The notes beneath the pieces are model-generated. The model saw only the letters and a list, made by a program, of their open reading frames with translations. It had not been told where the DNA came from and did no database searches. Made by a program: the position numbers and the translations under genes. From the NCBI GenBank assembly GCA_964368605.1, contig CAYJBP010000007.1, positions 1-43,334 on the forward strand: 43,334 nt of DNA. Direction: 5' to 3'. This DNA comes from CAYJBP01 sp964368605. GTDB lineage: Bacteria > Bacillota > Dehalobacteriia > UBA4068. Shown in pieces: positions 23,645-30,555 of this stretch; position 1 is the first letter of the stretch; the number at the start of each line of letters is the position of its first letter.

Positions 23645-24362
23645 TTTTATAAGCAAATTAAACGCACAATTAAATGCCATAGATATCCACCTAGAGCAGG
23701 ATATTTTACAAAAAATGGCTGCTCACTGGGATTTGGTTGAGCATTATAATCGCCAATTCAATTTAACGGCGATTAAAGATACCGACCAAGCAATTAGCAG
23801 CCATTATCTGGATTGCCTAGCCGTTTTGCCTATTTTGCAGGCCAAATGCGCCCCGGCAGCTAAGGCAGTTGATATCGGCAGCGGTGCAGGCTATCCGGGC
23901 TTAATCTTAGCCATGGCCTGGCCAAATAGCCAGTGGCTTTTAATCGAAACCCTAAATAAAAAAGCCAATTTTCTTAAATTAGCAATTCAAGAATTGGCTT
24001 TAAATAATGTAGAAGTTGTGGCCGAAAGGGTGGAAGATATCGGGCAAAATCCCCTCTATCGTGAGCAATATGATTTGGTAAGTTCGCGGGCAGTGGCCGC
24101 CATTAATATCCTGGCCGAATATGCCTTGCCCTTACTTAAAGTAGGCGGCCTATTTGCCGCCCTAAAAGGGCCATTATGCGCAACAGAGCATGAGCAAGCA
24201 GCTAATGCCTTAAATATTCTTAAAGCTAAAAAAACCGAGATTATCGATTATCAAATAAATTCTATTGGCCAAAGATGTTTGGCTATCTATCAAAAAGAGC
24301 AATCAACCCCGGCTAAGTATCCCCGCCGAGCCGGCATGGTTGAAAAGCGTCCGTTAATTTAG
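23637..24362 (+). CDS. rsmG: 16S rRNA (guanine527-N7)-methyltransferase RsmG
   Basis: RsmG methylates G527 in the 530 loop of 16S rRNA; loss gives low-level streptomycin resistance in studied bacteria. The 241-aa protein has the N-terminal HWDLVEHYNRQFNLTAI, the SAM-binding motif VDIGSGAGYPGLILA, the adenosine-binding region LIETLNKKANFLK, and SSRAVA at the substrate site. It starts ATG inside the mnmG end behind AAAGGG, and closes the mnmE-mnmG-rsmG unit. The C-terminal RRAGMVEKRPL is typical of the family. Confidence 0.95.
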   Translation: MIDFISKLNAQLNAIDIHLEQDILQKMAAHWDLVEHYNRQFNLTAIKDTDQAISSHYLDCLAVLPILQAKCAPAAKAVDIGSGAGYPGLILAMAWPNSQWLLIETLNKKANFLKLAIQELALNNVEVVAERVEDIGQNPLYREQYDLVSSRAVAAINILAEYALPLLKVGGLFAALKGPLCATEHEQAANALNILKAKKTEIIDYQINSIGQRCLAIYQKEQSTPAKYPRRAGMVEKRPLI

Positions 24363-24369
24363 AGTTTTA

Positions 24370-24417
24370 ATGCCAAATAGCGAGCAATCCCAATTCGCCC
24401 GTTATTTGGCATTTTTT
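24370..24417 (+). terminator. Terminator after rsmG
   Basis: ATGCCAAATA (24370-24379) pairs perfectly with TATTTGGCAT (24403-24412), followed by a T-tract to 24417. The loop contains a further small GCGA/TCGC pairing. Confidence 0.8.
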
Positions 24418-24432
24418 GTTTAAAGCAGATCC

Positions 24433-24471
24433 TAACCATGAACCCATAAGCGGATTATGGGCTCGTGGTTA
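24433..24471. terminator. Hairpin between rsmG and the XRE gene
   Basis: A 17-bp stem (TAACCATGAACCCATAA with 24455-24471) contains two positions that pair G-U on one strand and has the loop GCGGA. It ends three bases from the XRE stop codon. It has no good T-tract for the minus strand, so terminator function is only probable. Confidence 0.5.
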
Positions 24472-24473
24472 AA

Positions 24474-24812
24474 CTAATTATGATTACGAACTGCATTTTT
24501 GGCAGCTTTGAGAATATCGCTTAAAATATTTAGCTCTTGATTAGAACAATCGCTCAAAATGCGGGCAAACTCATCATGCAAAACCTCTTTAGCCTCATAA
24601 ATATGGCCACATAAAAGCTGGTCGGCCGATACATTTAGGGCATTACTCAGTAAAATCAATACCTGAATGCTCATTTTAGTATGGCCATTTTCGATATGAC
24701 TGATATGCGATGTGCCCACATCAATTTTCTCGGCCAATTGCTCTTGGGATAGATTTTGTGCCTTACGAATTAGGCGAATTCTTTTCCCGATTTCACGATA
24801 ATCAATACTCAT
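24474..24812 (-). CDS. XRE/Cro-CI family DNA-binding regulator
   Basis: This 112-aa protein has a single helix-turn-helix domain at about 10-64 (IGKRIRLIRKAQNLSQEQLAEKI, then GTSHISHIENG) of the Cro/CI type. LSQEQLAEKI and the recognition helix TSHISHIENGH are clear. The C-terminal 45 residues are helical and match no sensor domain I recognise. It starts ATG behind GGGGGAGGATT. It is divergent from the dut-amidohydrolase-xdh operon across 303 bp, a usual layout for a local regulator, but I see no strong operator. CTTAT/ATAAG at 25021-25036, over the -10 of the opposing promoter, is the best small candidate. Ligand and targets are unknown. Confidence 0.88.
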   Translation of the reverse strand: MSIDYREIGKRIRLIRKAQNLSQEQLAEKIDVGTSHISHIENGHTKMSIQVLILLSNALNVSADQLLCGHIYEAKEVLHDEFARILSDCSNQELNILSDILKAAKNAVRNHN

Positions 24813-24999
24813 AATCCTCCCCCTTTGGGCAGGTAATGCTTATATTGCCAGCACTACCAATTCTTATTATTATTTTATGTGGATTTGGCTATTCTTACAA
24901 TAGTTTCAATAGACATATTGTGCTCTGATTAAATTATAACCACTATCAAAGCTATTTATGTTAAATATTTTTGGTTTTTATTGTAATTTTTGTACTTAC

Positions 25000-25028
25000 T
25001 TGACATCTAAAGGCGAATAACTTATACT
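25000..25028 (+). promoter_or_regulatory. Promoter of the dut-xdh operon
   Basis: Perfect TTGACA (25000-25005) and TATACT (25023-25028) with a 17-base spacer. A short inverted repeat CTTAT-n6-ATAAG (25021-25036) overlaps the -10 and could be an operator. The rest of the 24813-25115 spacer is AT-rich, and I see nothing further in it. Confidence 0.8.
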
Positions 25029-25115
25029 TAAATAAGCTAAAGTTTTTTATATTTACCTATCATTAAAAATGTAAAAATAACTATAACTAAATTTGCATAA
25101 AAAAGGGGGAAATTT

Positions 25116-25544
25116 ATGCTTAAAATCGAAGTATTATATCATGCGGATATCGAGCCGATAAATATCAATAATAATGGCGATTGGCTGGATTTAAGGGCAG
25201 CCGAAACGGTAGAATTTAAGGCTTTTGAACATAAATTGATTAGCCTAGGCCTTGCCATGCGCCTGCCCGAAGGATATGAAGCCCAGGTTGTGCCCCGCAG
25301 TTCTACCTTTAAACATTGGGGAATACTACAAACCAATAGCCCGGGTATTATTGATAATAGCTATTGTGGTAACGATGATATTTGGTTTTTTTCGGCTTTT
25401 GCTACCCGTGATACCATTATTAATAAAAATGATCGGATTTGCCAATTTAGGATTATGCCCAAAATGCAACCGCCGCAGCTTATTACCGTACAAAGCTTAA
25501 ATTCACCCAATCGGGGTGGTTATGGCTCGACGGGCAAGAATTAG
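25116..25544 (+). CDS. dut: dUTP diphosphatase
   Basis: Dut hydrolyses dUTP to dUMP and pyrophosphate, keeping uracil out of DNA and feeding dTMP synthesis. All five trimeric dUTPase motifs appear in order in 142 aa: DLRA (25-28), PRSS (60-63), GIIDNSYCG (77-85), RICQ (107-110) and GGYGSTG (134-140). Tyr replaces the usual Phe in motif 5. The DDIWFFSAFATRDT segment is of the phage/clostridial subtype. It starts ATG behind AAAGGGGG, first gene after the operon promoter, 9 bases before the amidohydrolase-like gene. Confidence 0.93.
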   Translation: MLKIEVLYHADIEPININNNGDWLDLRAAETVEFKAFEHKLISLGLAMRLPEGYEAQVVPRSSTFKHWGILQTNSPGIIDNSYCGNDDIWFFSAFATRDTIINKNDRICQFRIMPKMQPPQLITVQSLNSPNRGGYGSTGKN

Positions 25545-25553
25545 GAGTAAATT

Positions 25554-26825
25554 ATGGCAGAAAAACGTGTTTTACATGGTCATATTGCTTATGCAAGCAC
25601 CCCCAATCAAATCGAGGTTCTCGAAAACGGCTATATTTTGGCCGAGGATGGCCTAATTATCGATATTTGCCCCGAATTACCTACCGATTGGCAAAATATC
25701 GAGCTTAATGATTATAAGCAAAAACTAATTATCCCCGGCCTAATCGATTTAGGTTTAAATGCATCCTTATTTAAGGTTGGTTATCGTGGTTTGGATTTGG
25801 ATAATTTGAGCCGCAATGAGCAAATAATTTGGCCGGAAATGGCCAATTTTGCAGACATTGAATATAGTGCACGAATTTATGGTGCTTTTTGTCAAAATCT
25901 GCTTCAAGGCTTTACTACCAGGGCGGTGATTAGCGGCTCTATCAATAATAAAAGCACGGCTTTATTGGCCGATTTTTTGCATCGCAGCGGTTTTTGCGCC
26001 TATATAGCCAAGCCTGCCATCGATCAAAACTGCCTGGCCACCCTTAGCGAAGGCAATGATGCGCCATTTACCTCGGCGGCCTGGATTATCGAGCAAATGG
26101 AGCGTTATCCAACAGTTAAACCGCTGTTAAACCCCTATTCACTTTTACAATGTAGCGATGGCCTGCTTAAGGCTATCGGCGACTTAAACAGCCAATATCA
26201 TTTACCGATTTTATCGCAAATTGGCCAAAGTGCCGATGAGTATCGGCAGATAAAGCGTTTACATCCTAAGGCCAATAGTACAGCCGATGCCTTCGACCGC
26301 TTCGGCTTGCTGGATGGCAGCCCTACCCTGCTTCATTATGGGCGTCATTTGCAGCCTTTTGAGCAGGAATTATTATTCGAGCGCCAGGTATTTTTGGCCC
26401 ATTTGCCGGCGGCCGATTTAGCGCAAGGCCTGGGATTTATGGCGATTAAGCAATTATTAAAACAGGGCTTACGTATTGGCTTAGGAACTGCGGCCGGTAC
26501 TATCCCCAATTTTAATATGCTGCGCAGCATTCAGGATGCCCTAAATATTAGCCGCTTAATTAAGCCTTTAGACGATGATGATAAACCGCAACTAAGTTTT
26601 AGCGAAGCCTTTTACCTGGCCACTAAGGGTGGCGGCGCCTTTTTTGGCAAGATTGGCAGCTTTGAAAAAGGATATGCTCTTGATGCTCTTGTTATCGATG
26701 ATAGCAATATTTGCCCCTGGCCGCTTCATGTGGTTGGGCGGCTGGAAAATGCTATTTACCATGCCGAAAGCCCAAATTTAATCGCCAAATATATTAATGG
26801 CGAACAGATTTTTTCTAAAAATTAA
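25554..26825 (+). CDS. Guanine deaminase-like amidohydrolase lacking metal-ligand residues (predicted pseudoenzyme)
   Basis: The 423-aa protein follows the guanine deaminase (GuaD) family over its length. Landmarks are KLIIPGLIDL, LLQGFTTRAVISGSI, a HYGRHL segment, GLGTAAG, NFNMLRSIQDAL, SEAFYLATKGGGAFFG and the closing YALDALVID. Comparison from memory with E. coli GuaD shows that the catalytic residues are gone. The HxH metal pair after PGLID is Gly67 and Asn69. The third metal His and the catalytic Glu in THLCE are Gln222 and Gln225 (SQIGQ). The metal Asp of GxGTD is Ala313. Only His261 remains. The frame is intact with a normal RBS (TAGGAG), so it does not look like a decaying gene. It lies between dut and the molybdenum hydroxylase genes. 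It may be a binding or regulatory protein, or may have a new chemistry; deaminase activity is unlikely. Confidence 0.82.
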   Translation: MAEKRVLHGHIAYASTPNQIEVLENGYILAEDGLIIDICPELPTDWQNIELNDYKQKLIIPGLIDLGLNASLFKVGYRGLDLDNLSRNEQIIWPEMANFADIEYSARIYGAFCQNLLQGFTTRAVISGSINNKSTALLADFLHRSGFCAYIAKPAIDQNCLATLSEGNDAPFTSAAWIIEQMERYPTVKPLLNPYSLLQCSDGLLKAIGDLNSQYHLPILSQIGQSADEYRQIKRLHPKANSTADAFDRFGLLDGSPTLLHYGRHLQPFEQELLFERQVFLAHLPAADLAQGLGFMAIKQLLKQGLRIGLGTAAGTIPNFNMLRSIQDALNISRLIKPLDDDDKPQLSFSEAFYLATKGGGAFFGKIGSFEKGYALDALVIDDSNICPWPLHVVGRLENAIYHAESPNLIAKYINGEQIFSKN

Positions 26826-26837
26826 GGGGGTAATTAT

Positions 26838-29138
26838 ATGAGTATCGGCTCCAATATCACACGCAAGGATGCTTATCAAAAGGCCAGCGGTAAGGCCAAA
26901 TATACTGCCGATTTACTGCCAAAAGATTATTTGGTAGCCAAAATCGTTCATAGCACAATCGCCAATGGGCTGGTTAAAAAAATTGATATTACTAAAGCGG
27001 CCGCTTTGCCCGGCGTAATCAAGATTGTTACCTGTTTTGATGTGCCTCAAAATCCCTTTCCCACTGCCGGCCATCCCTGGTCCACCGACCCCGGCCATCA
27101 GGATATTGCCGATCGTTTGCTTTTAAATCAAAGGGTGCGCCAATATGGCGACGATATTGCGGCCATTATTGCAATTGATGAAATAACAGCAGCTAAAGCC
27201 CATGATTTAATACAAGTTTCTTATCAAGAATTTTTGCCCTTAATAACGGCCGAGCAGGCCATAAATAGCAAAGCCGAGCCTTTGCATCAGGGCTTTAAGC
27301 AAAATATTGTAGCTAGTCATCAGGATTGTTTTGGCGATTTTGATGCTTTAGCTGCGAATCAAGATTTAATTTATGCCACCGGCAGCTTTACTACCCAACA
27401 AGTGCAGCATTGCCATTTAGAAACTGCCGTATCCTTTGCTTATATGGAAGATGATCGAATTACCGTTTATTCTTCAACACAAATACCCCATATTGTGCGA
27501 CGTGTTTGCGGCCAGGCTTTAAATATACCTTGGGGTAAAATTAGGGTAATAAAACCTTATATCGGCGGCGGCTTTGGCAATAAGCAAGAAGTGCTTTATG
27601 AGCCATTAAATGCCTATTTAACTACCTTAGTTGGTGGCCGTTGTGTTAAGCTGGAATTAAGCCGCGAGGAAGTTTTTAGCTCTACCCGCAGCCGTCATCG
27701 CATCGATATGGAGCTTGCTACCTATTTAAAGCCCGATGGCAAAATTGTGGGGCGTAAGCTAAAAGCCTATTCGCATCAAGGTGGTTATGCCTCGCATGGG
27801 CATGCAATTGTGGCCAATGCCACTAATTGCTTCCGCCAGCTCTACCCCTATGTAGATGCCTTAAATATCGAGGCTACCACCGTATACACCAATTTAAGTA
27901 CCACCGGCGCCATGCGTGGTTATGGCATACCGCAAATAGTTTTTGCTATGGAATCGCATTTGGATGATATTGCCAAAAATCATAACCTCGACCCACTTAC
28001 CCTACGCCTAAATAATATGATGCAGGAAAATTATATCGACCCATCCACCGGCATTAAAGCCCATAGCTCCGGCCTTAAAGAATGTATCGAAAAAGGGCGC
28101 AAATTTATTGATTGGGATCATAAAAGAACCCTTTATCAGCAAGAACAAAATGGCCGCTTACGTAGAGGTATTGGCATGGCTATTTTATGTTACAAAACAG
28201 GGGTTTATCCGATTAGTCTCGAAACCGCCTCGGCCCGTTTAGTTCTCAATCAAGATGGCAGTGTTCAATTGCAAATGGGTGCTACCGAAATTGGCCAAGG
28301 TGCCGATACCGTCTTTAGCCAAATGGCCGCCGAAGTATTAAGTTTACCAATCGAAAATATCCATATTATCAGCCAGCAAGATACCGATATAACCCCTTTT
28401 GATACAGGGGCTTATGCCTCGCGTCAAAGCTATGTTAGTGGCATGGCACTTAAAAAAACCGCTCTTTTATTTAAGGAAAGAATTTTAGAATTTGCCTCCT
28501 TATTTAGCGGCATTGTCCAAGATAAGCTGGATATTGATCAAGGCAATATTATCAATTGCGATGACAAACAAATTGTTTGCAGCATGGCCGAGCTTGCTTT
28601 AAACGCTTTTTATCATCCCGAAAACAGCCGCCATATTATGGCGCAGGCCAGCAATCATTGCACCAATAATACCTTTTCCTTCGGGGTATGTTTTGCCGAA
28701 ATCGAGGTGGATATTTATTTAGGTAAAATCAAGATTTTAAACATCATAAATATCCATGATAGCGGACGCTTGCTTAATCCGGCTTTAGCTACCGCCCAGG
28801 TACATGGCGGCATGAGCATGGGCTTAGGCTATGCCTTAAGCGAGCAAATGCTTTTTAATGAGCAAGGCCGCTTATTAAATGGTAACTTTTTAGATTATAA
28901 ATTACCAACCGCCTTAGATAGCCCCGACTTAAATGTAGATTTTGTTGAAGCCGTAGACGATACCAGCCCATTTGGTAATAAATCTTTAGGCGAACCTCCG
29001 GCTATTCCTTTAGCGGCAGCCATCCGTAATGCCTTATTACAAGCCACAGGCATTGGCTTAAACAGCCTGCCTTTAAACCCGCCTAAATTAATTGCTGCCT
29101 TTAAAGAAGGCGGCCTACTAGATAAAGGAGGGCGCTAA
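26838..29138 (+). CDS. xdhA: Xanthine dehydrogenase-type molybdopterin-binding subunit
   Basis: This 766-aa large subunit binds the molybdenum cofactor and carries the substrate site of a xanthine oxidase family hydroxylase. It opens with TRKDAYQKASGKAKYTADL, the small aldehyde-oxidase a/b hammerhead domain. GGGFGNKQE (about 243-251), GAMRGYGIPQ, GATEIGQGADTVFSQMAAE and LGEPPAIPLAAAIRNAL follow. The last holds Glu719, in the position of the catalytic base. It starts ATG behind AAGGGGG, 12 bases after the GuaD-like gene. Gene order Mo-FAD-FeS matches bacterial three-gene hydroxylases. Substrate (xanthine, hypoxanthine, nicotinate or another azaheterocycle) cannot be fixed from sequence. No cofactor-maturation genes (xdhC/mocA type) are nearby. 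Confidence 0.9.
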   Translation: MSIGSNITRKDAYQKASGKAKYTADLLPKDYLVAKIVHSTIANGLVKKIDITKAAALPGVIKIVTCFDVPQNPFPTAGHPWSTDPGHQDIADRLLLNQRVRQYGDDIAAIIAIDEITAAKAHDLIQVSYQEFLPLITAEQAINSKAEPLHQGFKQNIVASHQDCFGDFDALAANQDLIYATGSFTTQQVQHCHLETAVSFAYMEDDRITVYSSTQIPHIVRRVCGQALNIPWGKIRVIKPYIGGGFGNKQEVLYEPLNAYLTTLVGGRCVKLELSREEVFSSTRSRHRIDMELATYLKPDGKIVGRKLKAYSHQGGYASHGHAIVANATNCFRQLYPYVDALNIEATTVYTNLSTTGAMRGYGIPQIVFAMESHLDDIAKNHNLDPLTLRLNNMMQENYIDPSTGIKAHSSGLKECIEKGRKFIDWDHKRTLYQQEQNGRLRRGIGMAILCYKTGVYPISLETASARLVLNQDGSVQLQMGATEIGQGADTVFSQMAAEVLSLPIENIHIISQQDTDITPFDTGAYASRQSYVSGMALKKTALLFKERILEFASLFSGIVQDKLDIDQGNIINCDDKQIVCSMAELALNAFYHPENSRHIMAQASNHCTNNTFSFGVCFAEIEVDIYLGKIKILNIINIHDSGRLLNPALATAQVHGGMSMGLGYALSEQMLFNEQGRLLNGNFLDYKLPTALDSPDLNVDFVEAVDDTSPFGNKSLGEPPAIPLAAAIRNALLQATGIGLNSLPLNPPKLIAAFKEGGLLDKGGR

Positions 29139-29140
29139 AT

Positions 29141-30016
29141 ATGTATAATTTTGGACAATTTTTTAAACCCCAAAACCTTATAGAGGCCTTAGCTATTTAC
29201 AATAATAATCCGCAGGCCATAATTATCGCCGGCGGCACCGATGTTTTGATTAAATTGCGTGATGGCCAGTTTAGCGGTGCCGATTTAATCAGCATCGGCC
29301 ATCTTGAGCCACTTAAAATGATAAGCCAAGACGATAATGGCGATATCATAATCGGCGCTTTGGCCAGCTTTGATGCCTTAAGCCAAAATCCGCTTATTCG
29401 CCAAAATCTTAGCATTTTAGCCGAAGCAGCAGCTACCGTAGGCGGCCCTCAAATTAGGCGAGCCGGTACTATTGGCGGCAATTTATGCAATGGTGCGCCC
29501 AGTGCCGATACGGCGGCCAGCCTTTATGCCTTAGAGGCCGTCTTGGAAATAGCATCTAAGCAGGGTAATCGCCTGCTGCCGATAGAGCAATTCCATTTAG
29601 CACCCGGCAAAGTAGATTTAAAAGATGGCGAAATCCTTACCAAAATCCATATTAAAAAGGCCTGCTATTGTGGCCGACAAGGCTATTATTTTAAGTATGC
29701 CATGCGTGAGGCCATGGACATAGCCACCTTAGGCTGCGCCATAGTTATTGGCGGCGAGCAAGCAATTGATGCTATCAAAATTGCCATGACAGTGGCCGCC
29801 CCCACCCCCATTCGCCTACATACCGTAGAACAAGCCCTGTGCGGCCTTGGTTTTAGCGAGGCTAAGGAGCAAATTGGCGATTTGGTGCGCTTGAGTATTA
29901 ATCCCCGTAATTCCTGGCGAGCATCTAAAGATTTTCGTCTACATATAGCAGGTGTTATCGCCGAAGATGCTTTAGAAAAAGCAATTGAAAAATTAGGAGG
30001 CGCTGCCCAATGTTAA
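29141..30016 (+). CDS. xdhB: Xanthine dehydrogenase-type FAD-binding subunit
   Basis: The 291-aa medium subunit passes electrons from the iron-sulfur subunit to NAD or another acceptor through FAD. It has a CO-dehydrogenase flavoprotein N-domain with IIAGGTDVLIKLRDG (about 28-42) binding FAD. TVGGPQIRRAGTIGGNLCNG and APSADTAASL (about 97-126) are typical. The C-terminal domain ends near EDALEKAIEKLGG. It starts two bases after xdhA behind AGGAGGGCG and overlaps the next gene by seven bases, so the three subunits are produced together. Confidence 0.92.
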   Translation: MYNFGQFFKPQNLIEALAIYNNNPQAIIIAGGTDVLIKLRDGQFSGADLISIGHLEPLKMISQDDNGDIIIGALASFDALSQNPLIRQNLSILAEAAATVGGPQIRRAGTIGGNLCNGAPSADTAASLYALEAVLEIASKQGNRLLPIEQFHLAPGKVDLKDGEILTKIHIKKACYCGRQGYYFKYAMREAMDIATLGCAIVIGGEQAIDAIKIAMTVAAPTPIRLHTVEQALCGLGFSEAKEQIGDLVRLSINPRNSWRASKDFRLHIAGVIAEDALEKAIEKLGGAAQC

Positions 30017-30483
30017 CTACTGTAAATATCAAAATTAATGGCCATAATCGCCAAATTGCCGTCGATGAGCGCGCCTCTTTAGCCGATGTTTTGCGTCAAG
30101 ATTTGGGGCTAATTAGTGTTAAAAAAGGCTGCGAGGTTGGCGAATGTGGTGCCTGTACGGTTTTAATTGATGGCGAAGCCTTAAACAGTTGTATTTACCT
30201 GGCAGTTTGGGCTGATGGCAAAGAAATACTAACCGTAGAAGGCCTAACCGCCCACGATGGCAGCCTACACCCTGTACAGCAGGCCTTTATCGACGAGGCG
30301 GCTATTCAATGTGGTTTTTGCACACCCGGTTTAATCATGAGCGCACTTGCCCTATTCAATAAAGGGCGCAGCTATACTCGTGATGAGCTAAGAACCGAGA
30401 TTTCCGGCCATCTTTGTCGCTGTACCGGCTATGAAAATATTTTAAATGCCCTGGAAAAAGCCCTAAATCAGCAAAACTCTTGA
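30010..30483 (+). CDS. xdhC: Xanthine dehydrogenase-type 2Fe-2S subunit
   Basis: The 157-aa small subunit carries both [2Fe-2S] clusters linking molybdenum to FAD. The plant-ferredoxin-type cluster is held by Cys41, Cys46, Cys49 and Cys61 (GCEVGECGACT...SC). The second is held by Cys101, Cys104, Cys136 and Cys138 (QCGFCTPG and HLCRCTGY). All eight ligands are present. It overlaps xdhB by seven bases with AGGAGGCG as ribosome site, and ends the operon. In some nomenclatures xdhC names the maturation factor; here it means only the third structural subunit. Confidence 0.93.
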   Translation: MLTTVNIKINGHNRQIAVDERASLADVLRQDLGLISVKKGCEVGECGACTVLIDGEALNSCIYLAVWADGKEILTVEGLTAHDGSLHPVQQAFIDEAAIQCGFCTPGLIMSALALFNKGRSYTRDELRTEISGHLCRCTGYENILNALEKALNQQNS

Positions 30484-30507
30484 TTATTTTGAAAAATATG
30501 ATATGAT
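30480..30507 (+). promoter_or_regulatory. Possible argS promoter with overlapping inverted repeat
   Basis: TTGATT (30480-30485) and TATGAT (30502-30507) have a 16-base spacer. CTTGATT (30479-30485) and AAATATGA (30494-30501) are complementary to one continuous stretch at 30512-30526. This gives a bulged inverted repeat that could be an operator or leader structure. Moderate support only. Confidence 0.4.
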
Positions 30508-30555
30508 ATATTCATATTTAATCAAGCAAATCCAGCTATTTTCGAGGAGGACAAT

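Noticed and set aside
25554..26825. Calling this gene an active guanine deaminase or generic chlorohydrolase
   Set aside because: Both histidines of HxH, the third His, the catalytic Glu and the metal Asp are all replaced, so the enzyme label is not supported.
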